Of a DNA stretch of 64,000 bases, positions 25,995-37,225 are shown piece by piece (position 1 is the first letter of the stretch; each line of letters starts with the position of its first letter). This DNA is from Streptomyces sp. NRRL S-244 (GTDB taxonomy: Bacteria > Actinomycetota > Actinomycetes > Streptomycetales > Streptomycetaceae). Below the pieces are notes generated by a model. The model did no database searches. It had not been told where the DNA came from and was given only the letters and a program-made list of their open reading frames with translations. Both the position numbers and the translations under genes were made by a program. The DNA lies in NCBI RefSeq assembly GCF_000717915.1, contig NZ_JOCX01000034.1, positions 1-64,000 of the forward strand, in the 5' to 3' direction.

Positions 25995-26423
25995 ATGGAA
26001 CCCGAGGACCTCGAGTCGGCATATCGCTGGCCGATCCCCCCTACGGCCGGCTGGACGGGAGACGACCTCGACCTTCTCCCCGACTTGCCGCCGCACACCG
26101 AACTGATCGACGGAAGCCTGGTCTTCAGGAGTCCACAGACCCTCTTCCACATGCGGACGGTCGGCTTCATCAACCACCGCCTCGAGGCGCTGATCCCACC
26201 GGGGCTGGAGGTCATGCGCGACCGGCACAGCAAGCCGCTCACGTACGCCCGCGCCGAGATCCCGCACTTCTGGCGGCTGGAGAACAACGACGGCCGAGCC
26301 GTGGTCTACGTCTACGAACTCGACCCGGCCACCAAGGCGTACGTGGCCACCGGCATCTTCCGCGACCGGCTCAAGGTTGCGGTGCCGTGCGGCATCGACC
26401 TCGACCTCACGGCCGCCCGGTGA
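25995..26423 (+). CDS. Uma2-family (DUF820) protein with internal deletion
   Basis: Protein of 142 residues; Uma2-family nucleases are usually about 180-200. The N-terminal half (LPPHTELIDGSLVFRSPQT) and C-terminal half (RHSKPLTYARAEIPHFWRLE) match the family, but GLEVMRD runs straight into the second half. The central segment that normally carries the PD...(E/V)xK-type catalytic Asp, Glu and Lys before the final DxxxKxxxYAxxGIPxYW motif is largely missing. It is probably catalytically inactive yet still an open frame. Start ATG 25995. Confidence 0.7.
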   Translation: MEPEDLESAYRWPIPPTAGWTGDDLDLLPDLPPHTELIDGSLVFRSPQTLFHMRTVGFINHRLEALIPPGLEVMRDRHSKPLTYARAEIPHFWRLENNDGRAVVYVYELDPATKAYVATGIFRDRLKVAVPCGIDLDLTAAR

Positions 26424-26433
26424 GGAAACGCAG

Positions 26434-26467
26434 CTGGGCCCGGCTCCCCCAAGGGAGCCGGGCCCAG
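26434..26467. terminator. Bidirectional terminator between the Uma2-like gene and nuoN
   Basis: Perfect 15-base stem: CTGGGCCCGGCTCCC (26434-26448) and GGGAGCCGGGCCCAG (26453-26467), loop CCAA. It sits between two convergent stops and would end the whole nuo transcript. Confidence 0.88.
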
Positions 26468-26478
26468 GGACAAGCCGG

Positions 26479-28134
26479 TCAGCGGACGAACGTGCTCGCC
26501 TGACCCGCCAGGTCCAGGAAGTACTGCGGGGCCACGCCCAGGACCAGGGTGACGGCCACGCCCACCGCGATCGTCGTCATCGTCAGCGGCGAGGGGACGG
26601 CCACCGTCGGGCCGTCCGCCTTCGGCTCGCTGAAGAACATCAGGACGATCACCCGGATGTAGAAGAACGCGGCGATCGCGGACGAGATCACACCGACCAC
26701 GACCAGCACCCCGGCGCCGCCCTCCGCCGCCGCCTTGAACACGGCGAACTTCCCGGAGAAGCCCGACGTCAGCGGGATGCCGGCGAAGGCCAGCAGGAAC
26801 ACCGCGAAGACCGCCGCCGTCAGCGGCGAACGGCGCCCCAGGCCCGCCCACTTGGACAGGTGCGTGGCCTCGCCGCCCGCGTCCCGCACCAGCGTGACCA
26901 CCGCGAACGCGCCGATCGTCACGAAGGAGTACGCGCCCAGGTAGAAGAGGACGGACTGGACGCCCTCGGCCGACGTGGCGATCACACCGGCCAGGATGAA
27001 GCCCGCGTGCGCGATCGAGGAGTACGCCAGCAGCCGCTTGACGTCGGTCTGGGTCACCGCGATCACGGCGCCCGCCAGCATCGTCAGGATCGCCACGCCC
27101 CACATCACCGGCCGCCAGTCCCACCGCAGGCCCGGGAGGACCACGTACAGCAGCCGGAGCAGCGCGCCGAACGCGGCCACCTTCGTCGCCGCCGCCATGA
27201 AGCCCGTGACCGGGGTCGGGGCGCCCTGGTAGACGTCCGGGGTCCACATGTGGAACGGGACCGCGCCGACCTTGAAGAGCAGGCCCGTCAGGATCAGCGC
27301 CCCGCCGATCAGCAGCAGCGCGTCGTTGCCCATGGTGTCGGCGAGCGCCGGGTCGATCTTGGTGACCGTGCCGTCGACCACGTCGGCGATCGCCGCGTAC
27401 GAGACCGAGCCCGCGTACCCGTAGACCAGGGCGATGCCGAAGAGGAGGAAGGCCGAGGAGAAGGCGCCGAGCAGGAAGTACTTGACCGCCGCCTCCTGCG
27501 ACATCAGCCGCTGGCGGCGGGCGACGGCGCACAGCAGGTACAGCGGGAGGGAGAAGACCTCCAGGGCCACGAACAGCGTCAGCAGGTCGTTGGCGGCCGG
27601 GAAGACCAGCATGCCGGAGACCGCGAACAGTGCCAGCGGGAAGACCTCGGTGGTGGTGAAGCCCGCCTTGACGGCGGCCTTCTCGCTCTCGCTGCCCGGT
27701 ACGGACGCCGCCTGCGCGGCGAAGGAGTCCACCCGGTTGCCGTGGGCGGCCGGGTCCAGGCGCCGCTCGGCGAAGGTGAAGACCGCGACGATCGCGGACA
27801 GCAGGATGATGCCCTGGAGGAACAGCGCCGGGCCGTCCACGGCCACGGCGCCCATCGCCGCGATGTGCGCCTTGTCGCTGCCGTACCCGCCGGCGGCGAG
27901 GCCGACGACCGCCGCGAAGGCCGAGGCCAGCGCGGCGACGGCGAGGAACACCTGGACGTAGTAGCGGGACTTGCGCGGGACGAAGGCCTCGACGAGGACT
28001 CCGAGGACCGCCGCGCCCACCACGATCAGCGTGGGCGCGAGCTGCGCGTACTCGATGTGCGGGGCCGGGATCCGGTCGACCGGCTCCCCGGCCGCCAGTG
28101 TCAGCAGCCCTTGGGCAGCAGCCATCGTGCTCAC
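26479..28134 (-). CDS. nuoN: NADH-quinone oxidoreductase subunit N
   Basis: Antiporter-like proton-pumping subunit of complex I, 551 residues with about 14 helices. LFVALEVFSLPLYLLCAVAR holds the key helix-5 glutamate, KYFLLGAFSSAFLLFGIAL and LLFKVGAVPFHMWTPDVYQG (helix-7 and -8 lysine region) are diagnostic. Last gene of the nuoA-N operon; its ATG overlaps the nuoM stop by four bases, and a strong terminator follows. Confidence 0.97.
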   Translation of the reverse strand: MSTMAAAQGLLTLAAGEPVDRIPAPHIEYAQLAPTLIVVGAAVLGVLVEAFVPRKSRYYVQVFLAVAALASAFAAVVGLAAGGYGSDKAHIAAMGAVAVDGPALFLQGIILLSAIVAVFTFAERRLDPAAHGNRVDSFAAQAASVPGSESEKAAVKAGFTTTEVFPLALFAVSGMLVFPAANDLLTLFVALEVFSLPLYLLCAVARRQRLMSQEAAVKYFLLGAFSSAFLLFGIALVYGYAGSVSYAAIADVVDGTVTKIDPALADTMGNDALLLIGGALILTGLLFKVGAVPFHMWTPDVYQGAPTPVTGFMAAATKVAAFGALLRLLYVVLPGLRWDWRPVMWGVAILTMLAGAVIAVTQTDVKRLLAYSSIAHAGFILAGVIATSAEGVQSVLFYLGAYSFVTIGAFAVVTLVRDAGGEATHLSKWAGLGRRSPLTAAVFAVFLLAFAGIPLTSGFSGKFAVFKAAAEGGAGVLVVVGVISSAIAAFFYIRVIVLMFFSEPKADGPTVAVPSPLTMTTIAVGVAVTLVLGVAPQYFLDLAGQASTFVR

Positions 28135-29732
28135 TTCGCCGCCTCCCCGTTCTTGGCCTCGACGGCCACCTGTGGCTTCGGGTCCTTCTCGTGTACGTCG
28201 GACATGGTGTGCTCCACCGCCGGGTTGACGATCTGGGTGAGCGGCTTCGGGTACACGCCCAGCCCGATCAGCAGCACGATCAGCGGGGCGACCACCAGCA
28301 CCTCGCGCAGGCGCAGGTCCGGCATGGTGCGGACCTCCTCCTTCACGGGGCCGGTCATCGTGCGCTGGTAGAGCACCAGGGTGTAGAGCGCGGCGAGCAC
28401 GATGCCGATGGTGGCGATGATGCCGATGACGGGGTACCGGGCGAACGTGCCGACCAGGACCAGGAATTCACTGACGAAGGGCGCGAGGCCCGGCAGCGAC
28501 AGGGTGGCGAGGCCGCCGATCAGGAAGGTGCCGGCCAGTACCGGGGCCACCTTCTGCACGCCGCCGTAGTCGGCGATGAGCCGGGAGCCGCGGCGCGAGA
28601 TCAGGAAGCCGGCCACCAGCATCAGCGCGGCCGTCGAGATCCCGTGGTTGACCATGTAGAGCGTGGCGCCCGACTGCCCCTGGGAGGTCATCGCGAAGAT
28701 GCCCATGATGATGAACCCGAAGTGGGAGATCGACGCGTACGCGACCAGCCGCTTGATGTCCCGCTGCCCGACCGCGACCAGCGCGCCGTAGACGATGCTG
28801 ATCAGGGCCAGGACGAGGATCACCGGCGTGGCCCACTTGCTGGCGTCGGGGAACAGCCCGAGGCAGAAGCGGAGCATCGCGAACGTGCCGACCTTGTCGA
28901 CGACCGCGGTGATCAGGACGGCGACCGGGGCGGTGGCCTCACCCATCGCGTTCGGCAGCCAGGTGTGCAGCGGCCACAGCGGGGCCTTCACCGCGAAGGC
29001 GAAGAAGAAGCCGAGGAAGAGCAGCCGCTCGGTGTTGGTCGCCATGTCGAGCGTGCCCGCGGCGCGGGCGGCGGTGATCTCCTGGAGCGAGAAGCTCCCG
29101 GCGACCACGTACAGGCCGATGACCGCGGCCAGCATGATCAGGCCGCCGACCAGGTTGTAGAGGAGGAACTTGACCGCCGCGTACGAGCGCTGCGCGGCCG
29201 CGTTCTCATCGGACCCGGCGTGCGCCCGGTCCCCGAAGCCGCCGATGAGGAAGTACATCGGGATGAGCATGGCTTCGAAGAAGATGTAGAAGAGGAAGAC
29301 GTCGGTGGCCTCGAAGGAGATGACCACCATCGCCTCGACCAGCAGGATCAGGGCGAAGAAGCCCTGCGTCGGCCGCCAGCGCGAGCTCGCCGGGGATTCC
29401 CCCTCCAGCGGGTCGGCGTCGTGCCAGCCGGCCCCGATCACGAACGGGATCAGCACCGCGGTCAGCGCGATCAGCGCCACCCCGATGCCGTCGACGCCCA
29501 GTTCGTAGCGGACGCCGAAGTCGGGGATCCAGGCATGCGATTCGGTGAGCTGGTAGCGGGCGCCACCGGGCTCGAAGCGGACCGCGACGAGCACGGCCAG
29601 CGCCAGCGTCGCCAGGGAGAAGAGCAGCGCCAGCCACTTGGCGGCGGTCCTGCGGGCGGCCGGGACGGCCGCCGTCAGGACGGCGCCGACCGCGGGGACC
29701 ACGGCCGTCACCGTCAGAAGCGGGAAACTCAT
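28131..29732 (-). CDS. nuoM: NADH-quinone oxidoreductase subunit M
   Basis: Membrane-arm subunit of 533 residues. FFEAMLIPMYFLIGGFGD carries the helix-5 glutamate; FFFAFAVKAPLWPLHTWLPN carries the proton-channel lysine and is the NuoM/ND4 hallmark. It starts one base after the nuoL stop and overlaps nuoN by four bases. The cytoplasmic C-terminus is charged (EKDPKPQVAVEAKNGEAAK). Confidence 0.97.
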   Translation of the reverse strand: MSFPLLTVTAVVPAVGAVLTAAVPAARRTAAKWLALLFSLATLALAVLVAVRFEPGGARYQLTESHAWIPDFGVRYELGVDGIGVALIALTAVLIPFVIGAGWHDADPLEGESPASSRWRPTQGFFALILLVEAMVVISFEATDVFLFYIFFEAMLIPMYFLIGGFGDRAHAGSDENAAAQRSYAAVKFLLYNLVGGLIMLAAVIGLYVVAGSFSLQEITAARAAGTLDMATNTERLLFLGFFFAFAVKAPLWPLHTWLPNAMGEATAPVAVLITAVVDKVGTFAMLRFCLGLFPDASKWATPVILVLALISIVYGALVAVGQRDIKRLVAYASISHFGFIIMGIFAMTSQGQSGATLYMVNHGISTAALMLVAGFLISRRGSRLIADYGGVQKVAPVLAGTFLIGGLATLSLPGLAPFVSEFLVLVGTFARYPVIGIIATIGIVLAALYTLVLYQRTMTGPVKEEVRTMPDLRLREVLVVAPLIVLLIGLGVYPKPLTQIVNPAVEHTMSDVHEKDPKPQVAVEAKNGEAAK

Positions 29733-29733
29733 C

Positions 29734-31629
29734 TCACACCGCCCTCATCAGCAGGGTCGCGGCGATGAGGATCGCCGTGCCCCCGAACATCGAGACCGCG
29801 TAGCTGCGGGCGTAGCCGTTCTGCAGCTTGCGCAGCCGGCCCGAGGCCCCGCCGACCGAGGCGGCCGTCCCGTTGACCACCCCGTCGACCAGGCTGTGGT
29901 CGACGTACACGAGCGAGCGGGTCAGGTGCTCGCCGCCGCGCACCAGCACGACGTGGTTGAAGTCGTCCTGGTACAGGTCCTTGCGCGCCGCGCGGGTGAC
30001 CCAGCTGGCGCGCGGGGCGACGACCGGGACGGGCTTCCTGCCGTACTGGACGTAGGCGAGGCCCACGCCGATGAGCAGGACCACCACCGTCGAGGCGGTG
30101 ATGGCGGCGGCTCCGATCGGCGGGTTCCCGTGTTCGAAGGAGGTGACGGGCTCCAGCCACTTCACGAAGGACTCGTTGAAGCTGAAGAGGGCACCGGCGA
30201 AGACCGATCCGAAGGCCAGGACGACCATCGGGAGGGTCATGGACTTCGGGGACTCGTGCGGGTGCGGCTCGTGGCCCTCGGCGTCCGGCTGCCAGCGCTT
30301 CTCGCCGAAGAAGGTCAGCAGCATCACGCGGGTCATGTAGAACGCGGTGATGGCCGCGCCCAGCAGGGTGACCGCGCCGAGGATCCAGCCCTCGGTGCCG
30401 CCCTTCGCGAACGCCGCCTCGATGATCTTGTCCTTGGACCAGAAGCCCGACAGGCCCGGGAAGCCGATGATGGCGAGGTAGCCGAGGCCGAAGGTGACGA
30501 AGGTGATCGGCATGAACTTGCGCAGGCCGCCGTAGCGCCGCATGTCCACCTCGTCGTTCATCCCGTGCATCACGGAACCCGCGCCGAGGAAGAGGCCGGC
30601 CTTGAAGAAGCCGTGCGTCACGAGGTGCATGATCGCGAAGGCGTAGCCGATGGGGCCGAGGCCCGCGGCCAGGATCATGTACCCGATCTGCGACATCGTC
30701 GAGCCGGCGAGGGCCTTCTTGATGTCGTCCTTCGCGCAACCGACGATCGCACCGAAGAGGAGCGTGACCCCGCCGACCACGACGACCGCGGTCTGCGCGT
30801 CCGGCGCGGCGTTGAAGATCGCCCCGGAGCGGGTGATGAGGTACACGCCCGCCGTCACCATCGTCGCCGCGTGGATCAGGGCCGAGACCGGGGTCGGGCC
30901 CTCCATCGCGTCACCGAGCCAGGACTGGAGCGGCACCTGGGCCGACTTGCCGCACGCGGCGAGCAGCAGCATCAGGGCGACCGCCGTCAGCTTCCCCTCC
31001 GTGGCGTTGCCCACCGAGGCGAAGACCGGGCCGAAGGTGAAGGTCCCGAAGGTGGTGAACAGCAGCATGATCGCGATCGACAGGCCCATGTCGCCGACCC
31101 GGTTGACCAGGAAGGCCTTCTTCGCGGCGGTCGCCGCGCTGGGCTTGTGCTGCCAGAAGCCGATGAGCAGGTACGAGGCGAGGCCCACGCCCTCCCACCC
31201 GACGTACAGCAGCAGGTAGTTGTCGGCGAGGACGAGCAGCAGCATCGCCGCGAGGAACAGGTTCAGGTAGCCGAAGAAGCGGCGGCGGCGCTCGTCGTGC
31301 TCCATGTACCCGATCGAGTACACGTGGATGAGCGTGCCCACTCCGGTGATCAGCAGGACGAACGTCATCGACAGCTGGTCCAGCTGGAAGGCGACGTCCG
31401 CCTGGAAGCTCTCGACCGGGATCCAGGTGTACAGCTTCTGGTACAGGGTCCGGTCGTCGGCGCCGCGTCCGAGCATGTCGGTGAACAGGGCCACGCCGAT
31501 GCCGAAGGAGGCGGCGGCGAGCAGGGTGCCGAGCCAGTGGCCGGCCTTGTCGAGGCGCCGGCCGCCGCACAGCAGCACCGCCGCTCCGAGCAGGGGCGCC
31601 GCGATCAGCAGCCCAATCAGATTCTCCAC
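29734..31629 (-). CDS. nuoL: NADH-quinone oxidoreductase subunit L
   Basis: Distal antiporter-like subunit of 631 residues. [20 protein letters not shown] (helix-5 Glu), [20 protein letters not shown] (helix-7 Lys) and the following [19 protein letters not shown] are the ND5 signatures. The C-terminal part includes the long lateral helix and last membrane helix. It starts 12 bases after nuoK. Confidence 0.97.
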   Translation of the reverse strand: MENLIGLLIAAPLLGAAVLLCGGRRLDKAGHWLGTLLAAASFGIGVALFTDMLGRGADDRTLYQKLYTWIPVESFQADVAFQLDQLSMTFVLLITGVGTLIHVYSIGYMEHDERRRRFFGYLNLFLAAMLLLVLADNYLLLYVGWEGVGLASYLLIGFWQHKPSAATAAKKAFLVNRVGDMGLSIAIMLLFTTFGTFTFGPVFASVGNATEGKLTAVALMLLLAACGKSAQVPLQSWLGDAMEGPTPVSALIHAATMVTAGVYLITRSGAIFNAAPDAQTAVVVVGGVTLLFGAIVGCAKDDIKKALAGSTMSQIGYMILAAGLGPIGYAFAIMHLVTHGFFKAGLFLGAGSVMHGMNDEVDMRRYGGLRKFMPITFVTFGLGYLAIIGFPGLSGFWSKDKIIEAAFAKGGTEGWILGAVTLLGAAITAFYMTRVMLLTFFGEKRWQPDAEGHEPHPHESPKSMTLPMVVLAFGSVFAGALFSFNESFVKWLEPVTSFEHGNPPIGAAAITASTVVVLLIGVGLAYVQYGRKPVPVVAPRASWVTRAARKDLYQDDFNHVVLVRGGEHLTRSLVYVDHSLVDGVVNGTAASVGGASGRLRKLQNGYARSYAVSMFGGTAILIAATLLMRAV

Positions 31630-31641
31630 TGTGAGCGCCCC

Positions 31642-31941
31642 TTACAGCTTCATCAGGCTGGCGTCGTCGACCGAGGCCGAGTGGCGGGTACGGAAGAGCG
31701 ACACGATGATCGCGAGGCCCACCACGACCTCCGCGGCGGCGACGACCATCGTGAAGAAGGCGATGATCTGGCCGTCGAGGTTGCCGTGCATCCGGGAGAA
31801 GGCGACGAACGCGAGGTTGCAGGCGTTGAGCATGAGCTCGATGCACATGAACAGCACGATCGCGTTCTTCCGGATGAGTACTCCGGCCGCGCCGATGGTG
31901 AACAGCAGGGCGGCCAGGTAGAGGTAGTTGACCGGATTCAC
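31642..31941 (-). CDS. nuoK: NADH-quinone oxidoreductase subunit K
   Basis: Small three-helix subunit of 99 residues. The membrane-buried glutamates lie in [20 protein letters not shown] and [17 protein letters not shown]. Its start overlaps the nuoJ stop by four bases. The C-terminus [10 protein letters not shown] is typical for actinobacteria. Confidence 0.97.
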   Translation of the reverse strand: MNPVNYLYLAALLFTIGAAGVLIRKNAIVLFMCIELMLNACNLAFVAFSRMHGNLDGQIIAFFTMVVAAAEVVVGLAIIVSLFRTRHSASVDDASLMKL

Positions 31942-32747
31942 TTCGATGCCTCCTCACGGCCGAGGCGCTCCGCGGACGCCTGCTCCAGCGCCTTCAGGTC
32001 GTTCAGCGCCTCGCTGGACACGTCCCGGATCTGGCCGCGGGCGCGCAGCGTCTTGTTGACGGTCAGCTCGGACGGGGTGCCGTCCGGCAGCAGGCCGGCG
32101 ACGTCCACCGCGTTGTGCCGGGCGTAGACGCCGGGCGCGGGCAGCGGCGGGAGCTGGACGCCCTCGCGCACGCGGCGCTCGGCGAGCTCGCGCTGGGTGG
32201 CGGCCCGCTCGGTGCGCTCGCGGTGGGTGAGGACCATCGCACCGACGGCGGCCGTGATCAGCAGCGCGCCGGTGATCTCGAAGGCGAACACGTACTTGGT
32301 GAAGATCAGCGCGGCCAGCCCCTCCACGTTTCCGGCGGAGTTGATCCGGCCGAGCCCGTTGAAGTGGGTGAGCTTGGCGTTGGCGAGGCCCGCGATCAGC
32401 AGGACGCCGAAGCCGAGCCCGCACAGGACGGCCATCCAGCGCTGCCCCTTGAGGGTCTCCTTCAGCGAGTCGGCGGCGGTGACGCCGACGAGCATGACCA
32501 CGAAGAGGAAGAGCATCATGATCGCGCCGGTGTAGACGATGACCTGGACCACGCCCAGAAAGTACGCCCCGTTGGCGAGGTAGAAGACCGCCAGAATGAT
32601 CATCGTCCCGGCCAGGCTCAGCGCACTGTGCACGGCCTTCTTCATCAGGATCGTGGACAGCGCGCCGATGACGGCGACGGTACCGAGGACCCAGAACTGG
32701 ACCGCCTCGCCCGTGGAGGTCGAGGTGGCCGCTGCGAGGGCGCTCAT
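31938..32747 (-). CDS. nuoJ: NADH-quinone oxidoreductase subunit J
   Basis: Five-helix subunit; residues 15-175 are the membrane core, including [20 protein letters not shown] with the pi-bulge helix that gates proton movement. At 269 residues it is about 90 longer than the E. coli protein owing to a charged cytoplasmic C-terminal tail. ATG 32747 overlaps the nuoI stop (ATGA). Confidence 0.96.
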   Translation of the reverse strand: MSALAAATSTSTGEAVQFWVLGTVAVIGALSTILMKKAVHSALSLAGTMIILAVFYLANGAYFLGVVQVIVYTGAIMMLFLFVVMLVGVTAADSLKETLKGQRWMAVLCGLGFGVLLIAGLANAKLTHFNGLGRINSAGNVEGLAALIFTKYVFAFEITGALLITAAVGAMVLTHRERTERAATQRELAERRVREGVQLPPLPAPGVYARHNAVDVAGLLPDGTPSELTVNKTLRARGQIRDVSSEALNDLKALEQASAERLGREEASK

Positions 32748-33358
32748 GCCTGCACCTCCTCGGCATCGGGCGAGGCCGCGGTCTCGCCCTTGGAGACGGC
32801 CACCTGCCGGACCGTCCCCGGAGCCGCCCCCGTCACCAGCCCGCGGTAGTAGTCCTGCTCGTCCGTGCCCGGGAAGATCGAGTGCGGCGACTCCACCATG
32901 CCCTCGGTCAGGCCCGCGAGCAGCTGCTCCTTGGTGTAGATGAGCGATTCGCGGCTGGAGTCGGCCAGTTCGAACTCGTTCGTCATCGTCAGCGCCCGCG
33001 TCGGGCAGGCCTCGATGCACAGCCCGCACAGGATGCAGCGGGCGTAGTTGATCTGGTAGACCCGCCCGTACCGCTCGCCCGGGGAGTAGCGCTCCTCCTC
33101 GGTGTTGTCCGCGCCCTCCACGTAGATGGCGTCGGCGGGGCAGGCCCAGGCGCACAGCTCGCAGCCGATGCACTTCTCCAGGCCGTCCGGGTGCCGGTTC
33201 AGCTGGTGCCGTCCGTGGAAGCGCGGAGCGGTGGTCTTCTGCTGCTCCGGGTACTGCTCGGTGAGGCGCTTCTTGAACATGGCCTTGAAGGTCACGCCGA
33301 AGCCGGCCACCGGGTTCTGCCACTTCTCGCCCTGTTCGGCATCAGACTTGTCAGACAT
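32744..33358 (-). CDS. nuoI: NADH-quinone oxidoreductase subunit I
   Basis: Connecting-module ferredoxin subunit carrying clusters N6a and N6b: [16 protein letters not shown] and [19 protein letters not shown] 33358 is chosen because it has AGGAGGG upstream and overlaps the end of nuoH by eight bases; the frame continues to 33409 without a ribosome site. The 204-residue product has an acidic C-terminal tail ([13 protein letters not shown]) beyond the core fold. Confidence 0.96.
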   Translation of the reverse strand: MSDKSDAEQGEKWQNPVAGFGVTFKAMFKKRLTEQYPEQQKTTAPRFHGRHQLNRHPDGLEKCIGCELCAWACPADAIYVEGADNTEEERYSPGERYGRVYQINYARCILCGLCIEACPTRALTMTNEFELADSSRESLIYTKEQLLAGLTEGMVESPHSIFPGTDEQDYYRGLVTGAAPGTVRQVAVSKGETAASPDAEEVQA

Positions 33359-34721
33359 TCTCAGCACCCTCCTCTCGGTCACTGTCAGTATTCGTCCCGC
33401 CACTGACAATCAGCTCCCGCTCACTGCGAGGCCGCCTGCGCGGTACGGGTGCCAGGTGCTGGCCGGGCTTGGGCGGTACGGGGAACCCGCCCGCCAGCGG
33501 GTCGAACGGCTCGGCCCCGGCGGCCTCGCCGGCCTGCTCGGCGGCCGCCTTCTCCTTCCGGTCGCGGAAGAGGTCCGCGACGAAGGACAGCAGCAGGATC
33601 GCGACGACCGCGCCGCCGACGTACAGGACGATCTCCGAGAAGTCGTAACTCTCGTTGCGCAGCGCCCGGACGGTCGCGACCAGCATCAGCCAGACCACGG
33701 AGACCGGGATCAGGACCTTCCAGCCGAGCTTCATCAGCTGGTCGTAGCGCACGCGGGGCAGCGTGCCGCGCAGCCAGATGAAGAAGAAGAGCAGTAGCTG
33801 GACCTTGATGACGAACCAGAGCATCGGCCACCAGCCGTGGTTCGCGCCCTCCCAGAAGTGGCTGATCGGGTACGGGGCCCGCCAGCCGCCGAGGAAGAGG
33901 GTGACCGAGACCGCCGAGACGGTGACCATGTTGACGTACTCGGCCAGCATGAACAGCGCGAACTTGATGGAGGAGTACTCGGTGTTGAAGCCGCCGACGA
34001 GGTCGCCCTCGGACTCCGGCATGTCGAACGGCGCGCGGTTCGTCTCGCCGACCATCGTGATGACGTAGATGATGAACGAGACCGGCAGCAGCACGATGTA
34101 CCAGCGGTCCGCCTGCGCCTCCACGATCGCCGAGGTCGACATCGACCCGGAGTAGAGGAAGACCGAGGCGAAGGCCGCGCCCATCGCGATCTCGTACGAG
34201 ATCATCTGCGCGCAGGAGCGCAGGCCGCCGAGCAGCGGGTACGTCGAGCCCGAGGACCAGCCCGCGAGGACGATGCCGTAGATGCCGACCGAGGCGACCG
34301 CGAGGATGTAGAGCATCGCGATCGGCAGGTCGGTGAGCTGCATCGTGGTGCGCTGGCCGAAGATCGAGACCTCGTCGTCGGCCGGGCCGAACGGGATCAC
34401 CGCGATGGCCATGAAGGCCGGGATCGCCGCGATGATCGGGGCCAGGACGTACACCACCTTGTCGGCCCGCTTGACGATGAGGTCTTCCTTGAGCATCAGC
34501 TTCACGCCGTCGGCGAGCGACTGGAGCATGCCCCAGGGGCCGTGCCGGTTGGGGCCGATGCGCAGCTGCATCCAGGCGACGACCTTGCGCTCCCACACGA
34601 TGGAGAAGAGCACGGTCACCATCAGGAAGGCGAAGCAGAACACCGCCTTGACGACGACGAGCCACCAGACGTCCCTGCCGAACAGGGAGAGGTCCTCGGC
34701 CGCGAGCTGTACCGCGTTCAC
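33351..34721 (-). CDS. nuoH: NADH-quinone oxidoreductase subunit H
   Basis: Membrane subunit that forms the quinone entry chamber, 456 residues. [20 protein letters not shown] and [20 protein letters not shown] are the ND1 signatures. A proline-rich C-terminal extension after about residue 395 ([20 protein letters not shown]) is longer than in proteobacteria. GTG 34721 overlaps the nuoG stop (GTGA), preceded by GGAGGTGG. Confidence 0.96.
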   Translation of the reverse strand: MNAVQLAAEDLSLFGRDVWWLVVVKAVFCFAFLMVTVLFSIVWERKVVAWMQLRIGPNRHGPWGMLQSLADGVKLMLKEDLIVKRADKVVYVLAPIIAAIPAFMAIAVIPFGPADDEVSIFGQRTTMQLTDLPIAMLYILAVASVGIYGIVLAGWSSGSTYPLLGGLRSCAQMISYEIAMGAAFASVFLYSGSMSTSAIVEAQADRWYIVLLPVSFIIYVITMVGETNRAPFDMPESEGDLVGGFNTEYSSIKFALFMLAEYVNMVTVSAVSVTLFLGGWRAPYPISHFWEGANHGWWPMLWFVIKVQLLLFFFIWLRGTLPRVRYDQLMKLGWKVLIPVSVVWLMLVATVRALRNESYDFSEIVLYVGGAVVAILLLSFVADLFRDRKEKAAAEQAGEAAGAEPFDPLAGGFPVPPKPGQHLAPVPRRRPRSERELIVSGGTNTDSDREEGAENV

Positions 34722-37225
34722 GCGCCCACCTCCGCAGGGGTGCCGCTGCCGTCGGCCGGCGTCGCCGGACCGATCCGTACGAGAGTGCCCGGGTGGGCCC
34801 CGGTGTCGGCGAGGACGCCGTGCCCGGTGGAGTTCAGCGGGAGCCAGACCACCCGGTCGGGCATCTCGGTGATCCGCAGCGGGAGTTCCGCGGAGCCGGC
34901 CGGGCCGGTCACCGCGAGGACGTCGCCGTCCTTGACTCCGGTCTCGGCGGCCGTGGCGGCCGACAGCCGGGCGGCCGCCTCGTGCCGGGTGCCGGCCAAG
35001 GCGTCGTCGCCCTCCTGGAGCCGGCCCAGGTCGAGCAGGAGCCGGTGGCCCGCGAGGACCGCCTCGCCCGCTCCGGGGCGGGGCAGCGGCGCGGTGTCCG
35101 CGGAGTGCTCGGCGGCGCGCTCCCCGGCCCACGGGCCGAGCGCGTCGAGCTCGCGGCGTACGGCGTGTACGTCGGGCAGCGCGATCGGCCGGTCGGCCGC
35201 GTCGGCCAGCATGTGCAGCACGCGGGCGTCGGCGGGGGCGAGCCGGCGGGTCATCTGGTCGGGCTTCAGGGCGGCCTCGAACGGCCGGACCCTGCCCTCC
35301 CAGTTGATGAACGCTCCGGCCTTCTCGGCGACGGCCGCGACCGGGAAGACCACGTCCGCGTGGTCGGTGACCTGGCCGGGCCGCAGTTCCAGCGAGACCA
35401 CGAAGGCCTCCTGGAGGGCGACCAGCGCCCGGGCCGGGTCCGGCAGGTCGGCGACCTCGACGCCCGCGACCAGCAGGGCGGAGAGCTCGCGCCCGGCGGC
35501 TGCTTCGACGATCTGGCCGGTGTCGCGGCCGTAGCGGTGCGGGAGTTCGTCCAGCCCCCAGGCGGTGGCGACCTCGTCGCGGGCCCGCGGGTCGGTGGCC
35601 GGACGGGCCCCCGGCAGCAGCGACGGCAGGGCGCCCGCCTCGACGGCGGCCCGCTCCCCGGCCCGGCGCGGGATCCACACGAGCTGCGCTCCGGTGGCGG
35701 CGGCGGCCCGTACGGCGGCGGTCAGCGCGCCGGGCACGCCGGCCAGGCGCTCCCCGACGACGATGACCGCGCCGGCCTGCCGCAGCGCGTCGGCGGCCCC
35801 GGCCCCGCCGGCCTCCAGGCCGGTCCGGGAGGCCAGGGCGGCGAGCCACTCGGGTTCGGTGCCGGGGGCGGCGGCCAGCAGGGTGCCGCCCGCCTTCTCC
35901 AGGCCGCGGGTCGCGAACGGGGCCAGGGCGAAGGTCCGCTGCTTGTGCTTGCGGTGGGCCTTGCGCAGCCGCAGGAAGACTCCGGGGGCCTCCTCCTCGG
36001 ACTCGATGCCTGCGAGCAGGACGGCGGGCGCCGCCTCCAGCTTCGCGTACGTCACACCGCGGCCGTCGAGGTCCTTGCCGGTGCCGGCCACGGTGGCGGC
36101 CAGGAACTCGGCCTCCTCCGCGCTGTGGATCCGGGCCCGGAAGTCGATGTCGTTGGTGTCGAGGACGACGCGGGCGAACTTGGCGTACGCGTAGGCGTCC
36201 TCGACGGTGAGCCGCCCGCCGGTCAGCACCCCGGCCCGGCCGCGCGCGGCGGCGAGCCCGGCGGCCGCGGCCTCCAGGGCCTCGGGCCAGCTGGCCGGGG
36301 CGAGGACCCCGTCCGTACCGCGCACCAGCGGGGTGGTGAGGCGGTCGGGGCGCTGCGCGTAGCGGAACCCGAAGCGGCCCTTGTCGCAGATCCACTCCTC
36401 GTTGACCTCGGGGTCCTCGGCGGCCATCCGGCGCAGCACCTTGCCGCGGCGGTGGTCGGTCCGGGTCGCGCAGCCGCCCGCGCAGTGCTCGCACACGCTC
36501 GGGGAGGAGACGAGGTCGAACGGGCGGGAGCGGAACCGGTAGGCGGCCGAGGTGAGGGCGCCGACGGGGCAGATCTGGATGGTGTTGCCGGAGAAGTACG
36601 ACTCGAAGGGGTCGCCTTCGCCGATGCCGACCTGCTGGAGCGCTCCGCGCTCCAGGAGCTCGATCATCGGGTCCCCGGCGACCTGGTTGGAGAAGCGGGT
36701 GCAGCGCGCGCACAGGACGCACCGCTCGCGGTCCAGCAGCACCTGGGTGGAGACCGGGACCGGCTTCTCGTACGTGCGCTTCTTGCCCTCGAAACGCGAG
36801 TCGCTCTGCCCGTGGGACATCGCCTGGTTCTGCAGCGGGCACTCGCCGCCCTTGTCGCAGACCGGGCAGTCCAGCGGGTGGTTGATGAGCAGCAGCTCCA
36901 TCACCCCGCGCTGGGACTTCTCGGCGACCGGGGAGGTCAGCTGCGTCTTGACGACCATGCCGTCGGTGCAGGTGATGGTGCAGGAGGCCATCGGCTTGCG
37001 CTGGCCCTCGACCTCGACGATGCACTGGCGGCAGGCGCCGACCGGGTCGAGGAGGGGGTGGTCGCAGAACCGGGGGATCTCGATGCCGATCTGCTCGGCG
37101 GCCCGGATGACCAGGGTCCCCTTGGGCACCGACAGTTCGATGCCGTCGATGGTCAGGGAGACCAGGTCCTCGGGTGGTACGGCAGCCTCTCCGCCACCGG
37201 TCGGAGCATTAGTGGTGACGGTCAT
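34718..37225 (-). CDS. nuoG: NADH-quinone oxidoreductase subunit G
   Basis: Large peripheral-arm subunit of 835 residues. The [2Fe-2S] N1b cysteines are 54, 65, 68 and 82; N5 uses His116, Cys120, 123 and 129; N4 uses Cys169, 172, 175 and 219. A further CEHCAGGC...C set (245, 248, 252, 280) is the N7 motif, present in only some bacteria. The molybdopterin-oxidoreductase-like C-terminal half is Ala-rich and divergent. It overlaps nuoF and nuoH by four bases each. Confidence 0.95.
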   Translation of the reverse strand: MTVTTNAPTGGGEAAVPPEDLVSLTIDGIELSVPKGTLVIRAAEQIGIEIPRFCDHPLLDPVGACRQCIVEVEGQRKPMASCTITCTDGMVVKTQLTSPVAEKSQRGVMELLLINHPLDCPVCDKGGECPLQNQAMSHGQSDSRFEGKKRTYEKPVPVSTQVLLDRERCVLCARCTRFSNQVAGDPMIELLERGALQQVGIGEGDPFESYFSGNTIQICPVGALTSAAYRFRSRPFDLVSSPSVCEHCAGGCATRTDHRRGKVLRRMAAEDPEVNEEWICDKGRFGFRYAQRPDRLTTPLVRGTDGVLAPASWPEALEAAAAGLAAARGRAGVLTGGRLTVEDAYAYAKFARVVLDTNDIDFRARIHSAEEAEFLAATVAGTGKDLDGRGVTYAKLEAAPAVLLAGIESEEEAPGVFLRLRKAHRKHKQRTFALAPFATRGLEKAGGTLLAAAPGTEPEWLAALASRTGLEAGGAGAADALRQAGAVIVVGERLAGVPGALTAAVRAAAATGAQLVWIPRRAGERAAVEAGALPSLLPGARPATDPRARDEVATAWGLDELPHRYGRDTGQIVEAAAGRELSALLVAGVEVADLPDPARALVALQEAFVVSLELRPGQVTDHADVVFPVAAVAEKAGAFINWEGRVRPFEAALKPDQMTRRLAPADARVLHMLADAADRPIALPDVHAVRRELDALGPWAGERAAEHSADTAPLPRPGAGEAVLAGHRLLLDLGRLQEGDDALAGTRHEAAARLSAATAAETGVKDGDVLAVTGPAGSAELPLRITEMPDRVVWLPLNSTGHGVLADTGAHPGTLVRIGPATPADGSGTPAEVGA

